A DNA stretch of 14,884 nucleotides, taken from assembly GCA_019419405.1 (NCBI GenBank), contig DYAA01000181.1:1-14884 (forward strand), written 5' to 3'. Of the stretch, positions 8,582 to 14,884 are shown piece by piece (position 1 is the stretch's first letter; the number at the start of each line of letters is the position of its first letter). The notes under the pieces are model-generated. The model did not search any database and was not told the DNA's origin. It was given only the letters and a program-made list of their open reading frames with translations. Made by a program: the position numbers and the translations under genes. This DNA is from Collinsella sp. (GTDB lineage: Bacteria; Actinomycetota; Coriobacteriia; Coriobacteriales; Coriobacteriaceae).

Positions 8582-9322
8582 CTACCCGCCCTTTTCGTAG
8601 AGTCGCCGATACGTGCTTAGCGCACCCTCGGCGCGTCCGGCAGGCTTTGCGAAATGGGATCCAGGAGACTTCGGCGCAGCATCATCTTGCGGAATGCTTC
8701 TAATGAGCCTCCCATCCTTCAAAAACAGAATCTCATCGCACAGCCTATCGACCGAATCCAAGATGTGGGATGACATGATGATGCACGTACCAGAATCGAC
8801 CAGCTTCCTGAGAATCTCGGAATGCAAGTCCACCCTGCTGGGGTCGAGCGCGTTCATGGGCTCATCTAATAGAAGGTACCGCGCGCCCGTCGCATACGCA
8901 ATCGCCAGGGTAAGCTGCTGCTTCATGCCCTGGCTCAGAGTGCGGATCCTCATCTTCGCGAACTCGCCTATCTGCGTTTGTTCCACTATCTCTTCGATAT
9001 CGCGAGCATGCGGCCACATATCGCAAACCATCTTGAGGTGATCTTCCGCACGCAATCCGGGATACAGCAGCGTCCCCTCACCAGGTGCATAGAAGATCAT
9101 AGAACGGACCTCTCTCGCACCCGTACCCTGCACCTCATCCAGAACGATGCTCCCGTCCACGCGAGGACCCGGCAAACCTGCCATCGCACGCAGCAACGTC
9201 GTCTTTCCATGCCCGTTCGGAGCGACGAGACCGTAGACCGTACCCGGGGCAAACTCAGCGTTCACCGAATCTACGAGCACCTTCTTTCCATAAGAGATCG
9301 TCAGCGTTTGAAGGTCAATCAT
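8582..9322 (-). CDS. ABC transporter ATP-binding protein (cassette B)
   Basis: About 246 residues, one nucleotide-binding domain. Walker A APNGHGKTT (34-42), signature LSQGMKQQ (129-136), Walker B YLLLDEPMNALDP (149-161) and H-loop His186 are intact. The Q-loop area reads FYAPGEGTLLYPGL, without Gln. It powers the duplicated permease encoded just upstream. It is closely like the ATPase half of the cassette A fusion (same APNG-GKTTLL, LS-GMKQQ, LDEP-N-LDP patterns), so the two are paralogues. The ATG at 9322 is preferred because AAGGGG sits nine bases upstream; an in-frame ATG at 9331 would overlap the permease stop as ATGA but abuts the ribosome binding site. Confidence 0.95.
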   Translation of the reverse strand: MIDLQTLTISYGKKVLVDSVNAEFAPGTVYGLVAPNGHGKTTLLRAMAGLPGPRVDGSIVLDEVQGTGAREVRSMIFYAPGEGTLLYPGLRAEDHLKMVCDMWPHARDIEEIVEQTQIGEFAKMRIRTLSQGMKQQLTLAIAYATGARYLLLDEPMNALDPSRVDLHSEILRKLVDSGTCIIMSSHILDSVDRLCDEILFLKDGRLIRSIPQDDAAPKSPGSHFAKPAGRAEGALSTYRRLYEKGG

Positions 9323-9327
9323 CGAGA

Positions 9328-11550
9328 TCATCCCCTTTCGATCTTTGGAGCACTCAGGCGCACCATCAACGGAGATACGGCGCCCAAGACCACCAGCAGA
9401 GCGCCCGATGCGCCGACGACCTCTCCAAAAGGCATCGCGTTCGTCCCTCGCCCAAGGAACCCAATCGTCCCCACCTGGGAAGCGGGATCAAACGAGGCGA
9501 ATGGAGCCAGCAGCGCGACGCCCATGCCCACGCTTTCAACATGAGCGCTCAACGAACCCAACACCAAGAGAACCGCGCAAACCATTCCGGTGACAACGGG
9601 GTTGCGGCTAATCGCTGCTGTCAACGCAGCGACGACGGAAATCACGCCGTATGCCATGACCAGCAACGGAATACTGCACAACACCGCCTCCCCCACCATG
9701 GACGTTGTCGAAGCTCCCGCCCGAATGAGAGCGACGGGATACTCCGATCCACCCGCACCGTTCTTAATCACGGACACAACGACAGCGGGAACCATCGACA
9801 CCAAAAGCAGCACCAAGCCAAGCAGGAGAGCCAGCGCAACAGCCGTCAGAAAACGCACATGCGCTGTTGCGGGGATCTGGAGAACCAGAAGGGAACGACA
9901 CTGCAGGTGGGTGCACGCGAGCGATGTGACAACCACGGGCAACAGCAAAAATAAGGAGGGAAGCGCTGCCTGGAGATACGAAAGGAGGATTAATGGGGGC
10001 ATCTTCGTACTTAACTCGTAAACCTTGGGGTCCGGCAAGCTCGCGATCGACTCAAGCAGAAGGGCGCGCGCCTCCGCACGAGAAGGAGTCTCCGGCTCGA
10101 TTCCGATCGATTGCAGGAGAGTCGCATCTGCCGCGCCCAGCTCACCTCGAGCGCGCTCGTACGTCGCAAGGCTTCGAAACCCCTCCGCAGGCATAGGCGC
10201 GTACACGAAACCCGAAAGAGCATCCCGCATGTCTTCCAGGGCCGCTTTGCCCTCGACGTCCATATTCGCAGCGTTCTGCTCTAGATACCGATCTATTGAA
10301 CGAAGCTCCCCATCCCTATACCGAACAGCGGAAACGTTATCAGCGTCAGGAAACATCTCGACCAGAGCCGGGGCCAGCATCGTCGTCGACATTGCAATCG
10401 CGCATACGGCGAGGGTAGGAGAACGCAGGAGCAGTTTCCCCATCGTTCTTACGTATGCAACGGCGGAGGCACAAGCGCTCGAACGAGTTGCCGTTCTCGA
10501 TGCAGTGAAGGAACCTCTCTCAAGACAAATCGGGGATATCGGGCACGCGCAGCCGCTCTTTCCAGCAACGCAAAGCAGGCTAATTGCCAGCACCTCGATC
10601 CCGATTGCGCATACGAGGGCAATCGCGCCACGCTCGAAGCAAAGTCCAGGCAGATTCACTATCTGCGTTGTCGGGTACGGGCTATAGGCGCCGACGGTCA
10701 ACTCAGTGTTCGCATACGTAAGGGGATTCAACAGGGCGAACTCACGTAAAGCGATGGATCTTCCGTAATACCCGGGAACCATCGTCACCCCCATCAGGGC
10801 ACATACGAACACGATTCCAAGCGTAGGGTTATTGGCAATCTTCACGGCAAGGTGAACGACAAGCGAGATGAACGCTGCCACCAAGAATTGCAAGATGGCC
10901 GTCTGCGCGAACACCAGCCAAGCCGGTTTGATAACCGGAGTCGCATATTGAATGTAGCCTATCGGATAGAACGGCGAGCCCGGGCCATTCTTCACAAGCG
11001 CGGCGATTATCCCTGGAAGATTGATGGCGAGGACGGCAAGCATTGCAAAAACACTCGCCCATACGCTCGATGCAACAAGTCTACCCAGCTCGCCCATCGG
11101 TGCCTGGATGATGAGCTTTTCACGTTTGTTAAGACGCGCGGCAAGGAACGAGACGGCAACGGCCGTTGCGACCCATAGCAAGTACTCCTTCGATCCGTCA
11201 TAATAGGTGTACTCTCCATCCGATATCTGCAGAAACGGAAGTAGGGGAGAGAGCGGTGCCAAGATAAGACGTCCCGCGGCAAGAGGGTACAGAAGCGCGG
11301 GCATGCTTGATGAAGAGGCATAGACACCGTCCTCCCCCGCATTCACAAGCGCATCCGCATAGGATGCTGACAATTCCTGCTCAACACGGGTTATTCCCGA
11401 CTCGAGGTATTCGACCCGTCCGTCGATGCCAGCCGCGCTCCTGAAGACGGGCAGAGCACAAAGAACCATCAACGCAACAACGACAACACAGAGCGACCTG
11501 GAGGAGAGAAGCGACCTAAAGATCGCCTTCGAGATTTTGAGCATATTCAT
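9328..11550 (-). CDS. Large ABC permease with internal tandem duplication (cassette B)
   Basis: About 740 residues with two homologous halves. Each half begins with a TM segment, then an extracytoplasmic stretch (about 40-115 residues in the first, over 100 in the second), then a block of TM segments. The motif KNGPGSPFYP (about 187-196) in the first half recurs as KNGAGGSEYP (about 596-605), and NNPTLGIVFV recurs as RNPVVTGMVC. The same NG-x-G...YP motif is in the cassette A fusion. Overall form and place between a secreted small protein and an ATPase gene recall the ~650-residue 'bacteriocin-associated integral membrane protein' of lactococcin-972-type loci, which gives the idea of immunity or export. 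Start: ATG at 11550 with AAGG six bases before it; the longest frame begins at 11616, right after the peptide stop, but lacks a ribosome binding site. Confidence 0.88.
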   Translation of the reverse strand: MNMLKISKAIFRSLLSSRSLCVVVVALMVLCALPVFRSAAGIDGRVEYLESGITRVEQELSASYADALVNAGEDGVYASSSSMPALLYPLAAGRLILAPLSPLLPFLQISDGEYTYYDGSKEYLLWVATAVAVSFLAARLNKREKLIIQAPMGELGRLVASSVWASVFAMLAVLAINLPGIIAALVKNGPGSPFYPIGYIQYATPVIKPAWLVFAQTAILQFLVAAFISLVVHLAVKIANNPTLGIVFVCALMGVTMVPGYYGRSIALREFALLNPLTYANTELTVGAYSPYPTTQIVNLPGLCFERGAIALVCAIGIEVLAISLLCVAGKSGCACPISPICLERGSFTASRTATRSSACASAVAYVRTMGKLLLRSPTLAVCAIAMSTTMLAPALVEMFPDADNVSAVRYRDGELRSIDRYLEQNAANMDVEGKAALEDMRDALSGFVYAPMPAEGFRSLATYERARGELGAADATLLQSIGIEPETPSRAEARALLLESIASLPDPKVYELSTKMPPLILLSYLQAALPSLFLLLPVVVTSLACTHLQCRSLLVLQIPATAHVRFLTAVALALLLGLVLLLVSMVPAVVVSVIKNGAGGSEYPVALIRAGASTTSMVGEAVLCSIPLLVMAYGVISVVAALTAAISRNPVVTGMVCAVLLVLGSLSAHVESVGMGVALLAPFASFDPASQVGTIGFLGRGTNAMPFGEVVGASGALLVVLGAVSPLMVRLSAPKIERG

Positions 11551-11616
11551 CGCCAACCTTAACCTCATCCAGTCGGAACAGAGGGGCCGAACAAAATGCT
11601 CGGTCCTTCCTCGCAT

Positions 11617-11982
11617 CTAGTAGGTGCTATAGACAAATTGCCATTTATCAGTTGTGCCAAGAACACCACAGGAGCACATTGCAGCGAGGCGGGATTCCCT
11701 ATGATGCGCGGATCGGCGATAGCCATTTCGGTAGGAGATCGTCTTGTAAGAGATGTTGAACATCGAGATGCTGTGCCCGCTTACGCCGCGAGGACAGCTG
11801 TAGCTCCAGTAGGTATCGACGACGTCGTCCGTATACCCGAGGGGCTCAACGAGGGCACACTGGCTGCTCTCCTGGGAAGGAGGCATCGGGGTATCCGCAA
11901 AAGCGGAGGCTCCCGGCAGCAACAGACAAAGAGCGAGGCCGAGGAAAACCAAGAGCTTACACGACTTAACAGTACTGAACAT
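11617..11982 (-). CDS. Secreted small protein, possible lactococcin-972-like bacteriocin (cassette B)
   Basis: 121 residues. A signal peptide (basic STVKSCK, hydrophobic LLVFLGLALCLLLPG) ends at ASAFA-DTP, about residue 29; the mature part is ~92 residues with four Cys. In order, HSISMFN, LAAMCSCG and the ending WQFVYSTY parallel lactococcin 972's HSATVVN, WAKATVG and FYYNFW; lactococcin 972 inhibits septum formation by binding lipid II, but its mature form lacks Cys, so disulfides would be new. The match is by eye only. The ATG at 11982 has GGAG six bases upstream; a TTG at 11994 is the longest frame. It is the first gene of cassette B, with the permease gene following directly, and is divergent from the DUF2975 gene. 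Confidence 0.7.
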   Translation of the reverse strand: MFSTVKSCKLLVFLGLALCLLLPGASAFADTPMPPSQESSQCALVEPLGYTDDVVDTYWSYSCPRGVSGHSISMFNISYKTISYRNGYRRSAHHRESRLAAMCSCGVLGTTDKWQFVYSTY

Positions 11983-12030
11983 AATCCTCTCCAATCTAGA
12001 GGGGTTTCGGTTGCAGCATGCTGTGATTAC

Positions 12031-12065
12031 TTGCCAGCAAAGTCAATTTAACATAAACTGTTAAA
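12031..12065 (+). promoter_or_regulatory. Predicted promoter and palindromic operator of the DUF2975-XRE operon
   Basis: TTGCCA (-35, 12031-12036) and TAAACT (-10, 12054-12059) are separated by 17 bp. TTTAACA (12047-12053) and TGTTAAA (12059-12065) are perfect 7-bp arms with a 5-bp spacer that covers the -10, a classic repressor position. The XRE protein encoded downstream is the natural candidate, which would make it autoregulatory. A minus-strand TTGACT (12041-12046) overlaps the palindrome and could be a -35 for the divergent cassette B, although its -10 (CAGCAT) is poor. Confidence 0.55.
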
Positions 12066-12102
12066 AAGTAACCTGAGGTTTTTAAATTCTTCGGAGGTTA
12101 TT

Positions 12103-12615
12103 ATGAGTTCCGACAATCGCACTCCCCGGCTTCATTCCTTCCGCATCGCATGTGCGATAGCCTCTGCGACCCTTTGCGCCACCGCCATCGCACAAGTGGC
12201 GTTCTCCTTAAAGCCAGCAATCGAAGTGCTCGACAACCCTGTAATTGCAGACTCCCCCGCGTATCCAGCCCTTGCGATCTCGACATTGGTCCCTGCCGTC
12301 ATCGGTATCGCTACGACCATCCTCAGCGCCGTTCTCGTGTGGACGATCAAGAGCGGAGACCCCTTCAAGAAAGGGTCTGCGACATGCTTGAAGGTGCTCG
12401 GCATTCTCTTCGTTGTTCAAGCTGCCACCAGCCTCTACGCCGGCTCACTCAAAACCTCCGTTTCGATGTTTGGCGGCGAGGGGGCCGTCGGCGCCCAAGA
12501 GATCGCTTCATCATTCGATTGGGCCTCTCTGGTTCTCGGCATCGTCCTGTTCATGCTTTCCCAGCTCTTCTTGTACGCCCGAGAGCTGTACCTCGACTCC
12601 GACGAGATTGCGTAA
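12103..12615 (+). CDS. DUF2975-type four-helix membrane protein
   Basis: 170 residues with four hydrophobic segments at about 13-36, 55-79, 95-113 and 138-160, joined by short loops; GDPFKKGSATCLKVLGIL between helices 2 and 3 is typical of DUF2975 (YoaS-like) proteins. In many Gram-positive genomes such a protein is encoded directly before a YozG-type XRE regulator, as here; the pair's role is not firmly known, perhaps membrane-linked control of the regulator. Start ATG has GGAGG five bases upstream. Its gene is divergent from cassette B and shares its 120-bp control region, so it may govern the peptide genes. Confidence 0.82.
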   Translation: MSSDNRTPRLHSFRIACAIASATLCATAIAQVAFSLKPAIEVLDNPVIADSPAYPALAISTLVPAVIGIATTILSAVLVWTIKSGDPFKKGSATCLKVLGILFVVQAATSLYAGSLKTSVSMFGGEGAVGAQEIASSFDWASLVLGIVLFMLSQLFLYARELYLDSDEIA

Positions 12616-12624
12616 GGAAACGCC

Positions 12625-12876
12625 ATGCCCGTAATTGTTCGCCTCGACAAGATCATGGCCGAGCGAAAGATTTCCTCGAACGAACTTGCCGAAAGGATTG
12701 GAACCACGCCCGTGAACCTGTCCCGTATTAAAAAAGGGCATATTCGCGGCATTCGCTTCAACACACTCGAGCAGCTATGCCTCGCCCTTCGTTGCCAACC
12801 CGGAGACCTTCTCGAAGTCATGAGCGAAGAGGATGCCCGAAAGGAGTTCGGACTCGATTGGTCCGCCGAGGATTAG
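12625..12876 (+). CDS. YozG-like XRE-family transcriptional regulator
   Basis: 83 residues, nearly all one helix-turn-helix domain: IVRLDKIMAERKISSNELAERIG, then TTPVNLSRIKKGHIRGIRFN (recognition helix region), then TLEQLCLALRCQPGDLLE. This is the Cro/CI fold in its short YozG-like form, a DNA-binding protein in the cytoplasm. AAGGA overlaps the stop of the preceding gene, nine bases before the ATG, so the two are coupled. Likely target: the 7-bp-arm palindrome at 12047-12065. The last ~15 residues (SEEDARKEFGLDWSAED) extend past the usual end of short YozG proteins, and the TAG stop is followed in the same frame by a recombinase catalytic domain, marking a junction. Confidence 0.9.
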   Translation: MPVIVRLDKIMAERKISSNELAERIGTTPVNLSRIKKGHIRGIRFNTLEQLCLALRCQPGDLLEVMSEEDARKEFGLDWSAED

Positions 12877-13602
12877 AGGGCGGTCGTACTCGCCCTGCAC
12901 ACGGGGATGCGAATCGGCGAGGTCTGCGGCCTTCGGTGGTGCGATGTGGATTTCGAGACGGGCCTGATCTCGATCAGACACTCGGTGGCGTACGCGAAGG
13001 GAATGGGTTCGTTCATCAAGGACACCAAGACCCATGACGCCAGGGGTATCCCCATCGACCCGGTCGGCCTACTCCCCTTCCTGAAGGAGACCCACGAGAT
13101 CGACTGCGGAAAGCTGCGCTTGCGCGACCTTACCGGGGCGGTCGAGATCGGGGACTGCTACATCCTGTCGGAGCCGGGCGCGACCTTCGCGACGACAAGC
13201 TATATCCGCAGGGCGTTCAAGACGTTCTCGGAGACCAACGGCCTCATGGGCACCAACGACGAGCTGATCACGTTCCACGGCCTTCGCCACACGTTCGCAA
13301 CGCAGTGGATCCGCCAAGGCGGCGATATCAAGGCGCTCCAATCGATCCTCGGCCACAAGGACGCCATGGCGACGCTCAACGTCTACGCCGACATCGAGCC
13401 CATCTCCAAAATCCATAACATGCTGCGCGCCACGCCGTGCCTTTGGCGCGGGCACCTCGGGCCGAGGGTCGATCCGGGTCCCATGTTCCAACAGAGGATC
13501 CAGGAGTCCATCGAGACGCTCCAGGCGTTCGGCTACGGCATCACCGAGCCGGACGACCGAAATATCGCCATACGCGACGTGGAGACGAACAGTTGGCTCT
13601 AG
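12877..13602 (+). pseudogene. Tyrosine recombinase/integrase, N-terminally truncated
   Basis: The frame opens directly after the XRE stop codon with AVVLALHTGMRIGEVCGLRW, the start of the phage integrase catalytic domain. From the ATG at 12907: Arg2 (MRIGE), Lys41 (TKTHDARGIPI), His124 and Arg127 (HGLRH), His150 (LGHK) and Tyr160 (NVYAD) complete the R-K-H-R-H-Y set. The arm-binding and core-binding domains (~150-200 residues) are missing, and no ribosome binding site precedes 12907. A ~70-residue tail follows the Tyr. It is therefore probably a remnant unable to integrate by itself, although a catalytic-domain protein could be made from 12907 or by TAG read-through from the XRE gene. Position beside the right direct repeat fits the integrase of the element. 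Confidence 0.88.
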
Positions 13603-13670
13603 CTCACCGAGTACGCGGCAGTGCTGGGCCCATCCCAACTGAGGTCACGGTGGTCCGATAGGAGCGCCGC

Positions 13671-13753
13671 CCGCGGCATGCGCCGCGGAGCGGTATCCCC
13701 TACCGAAGGGCGGGGATGCCCTCCGCTTCCAGTTCGGAATCAGCCGTCGGAGG
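13671..13753. repeat. Three consecutive hairpins before the right direct repeat
   Basis: CCGCGGC/GCCGCGG (13671-13688, 4-base loop), then GGTATCCCC/GGGGATGCC (about 13692-13719, one G·T-type mismatch), then CCTCCG/CGGAGG (13720-13725 and 13748-13753) with an inner TCC/GGA. None has a T tract. The last one ends at the base before the right repeat. In 13603-13670 nothing was recognised. Confidence 0.6.
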
Positions 13754-13821
13754 CGTTCGGCTGACTGCGGGAACGGCCTGTCCGCTCAATGTGTTCGGCT
13801 GAGATCGGAAATCAACCCAAC
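13754..13821. repeat. Right copy of 68-bp direct repeat
   Basis: 65 of 68 bases match 6125-6192 in the same orientation. Folding is as for the left copy, except that the change at 13780 removes one pair from the outer stem. It lies about 150 bp past the recombinase remnant and about 175 bp before the ACT gene. Confidence 0.85.
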
Positions 13822-13928
13822 ACGAGCCGGACACGCGCCAGACGGCTCTTCCCCGTGCGGCCTTCCCCCTTACGCTCATGTTGCAGGCATGTAACGCCGC
13901 AGCGAGCGCGCCTTTTTTGCGCCAGACA

Positions 13929-13951
13929 GGTACAATGATGAACACTGTACC
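13929..13951 (+). promoter_or_regulatory. Predicted -10 and inverted repeat before the ACT-domain gene
   Basis: TACAAT (13931-13936) matches the -10 consensus at 5 of 6; no clear -35 was found. It lies inside GGTACA (13929-13934) / TGTACC (13946-13951), perfect 6-bp arms with 11 bp between, spanning -10 to start site, a plausible operator. Confidence 0.45.
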
Positions 13952-13997
13952 GTAGCGGAGCGCCCTCGCGCGCCGCAACCACGCGAAAGGGTTTCCC

Positions 13998-14285
13998 ATG
14001 GCCGAGATCTCGTCCTCCCGTATCGTCATCACCGTCCTTGGCAAGAACCGCCCCGGCATCGTCGCCGGCGTCACCCGCGTTCTGGGCGAGGCCAACGTCG
14101 ACATCCGCGACATCACGCAGTCCATTATCGAGGACATCTTCACCATGACCATGCTGGCCGATACCGCCGAGTCCAAGCTCGACTTCGCCGAGCTGCAGAA
14201 GGCGCTGGCCGAGGCCGGCGAGCTTTCGGGCGTCAACGTGTCCATCCAGCGCGAGGACGTCTTCAACTTTATGTACCGCCTGTAG
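13998..14285 (+). CDS. Small ACT-domain protein, UPF0237 type
   Basis: 95 residues forming one ACT domain: RIVITVLGKNRPGIVAGVTR with the ligand-type Gly-Ile-Val turn, then VDIRDITQSIIEDIFTMTMLAD, ending SIQREDVFNFMYRL. This is the family of free-standing ACT proteins (UPF0237) that resemble the regulatory part of GcvR; they are thought to bind small ligands such as amino acids, but the ligand is unknown. Usual length is ~90, so it is complete. GAAAGGG lies six bases before the ATG. In many Firmicutes the next gene encodes a UPF0210/PFL protein; here a citrate synthase gene follows after 77 bp, possibly in the same transcript as no terminator is visible. Confidence 0.92.
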   Translation: MAEISSSRIVITVLGKNRPGIVAGVTRVLGEANVDIRDITQSIIEDIFTMTMLADTAESKLDFAELQKALAEAGELSGVNVSIQREDVFNFMYRL

Positions 14286-14362
14286 CGAGCAAGCCGCTGG
14301 GGATAGCCTGACGCGCGCATGCCCATGCAAGTCACCCCGATGCGGCCCGGAGAGGAGCGCGC

Positions 14363-14884
14363 ATGGCCTACGACGCCAAGAAAATCTATTACCGCTTCGA
14401 TGACCACTTGAGCCGCCTGGTTCTGGATTACGAAGCAAGCCGCCAGATTTCGCCTGAGAGCGAAAGCCTCTACCACGGCCTGCCGACCGACCCTTATGAC
14501 GAGGGCCTGTTTGTTGAGCACAATGTCAAGCGCGGCCTGCGCAATGCCGACGGCTCGGGCGTGGTCGCGGGCCTCACTCGCATCTCGGATGTGCACGGCT
14601 ACAACAAGGTCGACGGAAAGGTCGTGCCCGATCAGGGCAAGCTCACGCTTCGCGGCTACAGCATCGAGGATCTGGTCAACAATGCCCAGGCCGAGAATCG
14701 CTACGGCTACGAGGAAGTCGCCTATCTGCTTATCACGGGTTCGCTGCCCAACAAGGAAGAGCTCGACGGCTTTTGCGAGCGCCTGGGCGCCTTTAGACAT
14801 CTGAGCGACGAGTACGTCAAAGAGTTCCCTATGACCACGGTGTCGTCGAGCATCATGAACGTGCTCCAGCGCGCCGTGCTGCTG
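14363..14884 (+). CDS. gltA: Citrate synthase, 5' part (runs off the window)
   Basis: The first 174 codons are present and the frame stays open to the window edge. The translation contains GLRNADGSGVVAGLTRISDV, GKLTLRGYSIEDLVNNA and YGYEEVAYLLITGSLPNKEE, which is the N-terminal region of the citrate synthase family (condensing oxaloacetate with acetyl-CoA). It looks like the longer form with an N-terminal extension of ~50 residues before this region, as found in several anaerobes. The catalytic His and Asp lie beyond the window, so a 2-methylcitrate synthase cannot be excluded. GAGAGGAG lies five bases before the ATG. In an organism of this type it likely serves a partial TCA route to glutamate (inference). 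Confidence 0.93.
   Translation, partial: MAYDAKKIYYRFDDHLSRLVLDYEASRQISPESESLYHGLPTDPYDEGLFVEHNVKRGLRNADGSGVVAGLTRISDVHGYNKVDGKVVPDQGKLTLRGYSIEDLVNNAQAENRYGYEEVAYLLITGSLPNKEELDGFCERLGAFRHLSDEYVKEFPMTTVSSSIMNVLQRAVLL

Larger units (their letters stand above)
6125..13821. mobile_element. Candidate integrated element bounded by 68-bp direct repeats
   Basis: The segment between the two direct repeats holds only accessory genes (two secreted small proteins, ABC proteins, DUF2975 protein, XRE regulator) and a tyrosine recombinase catalytic domain near the right repeat, which is the usual place for an integrase. Outside lie housekeeping genes. No tRNA gene, relaxase, replication or phage structural gene is visible. 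Because both repeats are joined to different hairpins, they could instead be dispersed structured repeats between which the segment recombined. An integrated element is an inference. Confidence 0.5.

Noticed and set aside
13700..14800. 366-residue minus-strand open frame over the ACT and citrate synthase genes
   Set aside because: Shadow of two recognised plus-strand genes; its start lies inside citrate synthase and its end inside the direct repeat.

Overview
The window reads as a moderately high-GC, gut-type actinobacterial chromosome, most likely Coriobacteriia (Collinsella-like). This is inferred from the order secA-prfB, a zinc-type bL31 with a long Ala/Glu/Lys tail, and general codon use; no 16S or other marker is present to prove it.

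Left part (1-6124, all genes on the minus strand) is housekeeping. rpmE (bL31) is transcribed from its own promoter through a short leader holding two hairpins with near-identical loops. Then come secA and prfB, joined by a one-base TAATG overlap, and a YitT-family membrane protein preceded by several hairpins, one of which looks like a terminator directly abutting its ribosome binding site. RF2 carries Ser-Pro-Thr where bacterial RF2 normally has Ser-Pro-Phe, and has no programmed frameshift.

Middle part (about 6125-13821) is accessory DNA bounded by a 68-bp direct repeat (65 of 68 identical, offset 7629 bp). It carries two related minus-strand cassettes. Cassette B is a secreted Cys/Tyr-rich small protein, a tandemly duplicated ABC permease and a separate ATPase. 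Cassette A is a permease-ATPase fusion followed by a second secreted Tyr-rich small protein and a strong terminator. Layout, size and residue patterns resemble lactococcin-972-type bacteriocin loci (peptide, large membrane protein, ATPase), but the match is weak by eye. Divergently, a DUF2975-type membrane protein and a YozG-like XRE regulator are read on the plus strand from a promoter whose -10 sits in a 7-bp-arm palindrome. An N-terminally truncated but catalytically intact tyrosine recombinase follows, in the same frame as the regulator and separated from it by a single TAG.

Right part (13822-14884) returns to housekeeping on the plus strand: a small ACT-domain (UPF0237-type) protein and the 5' part of a citrate synthase gene that runs off the window.

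Working model: an integrated element, or a segment swapped between dispersed repeats, delivered a two-cassette secreted-peptide/ABC system with its own regulator between rpmE and the ACT gene.
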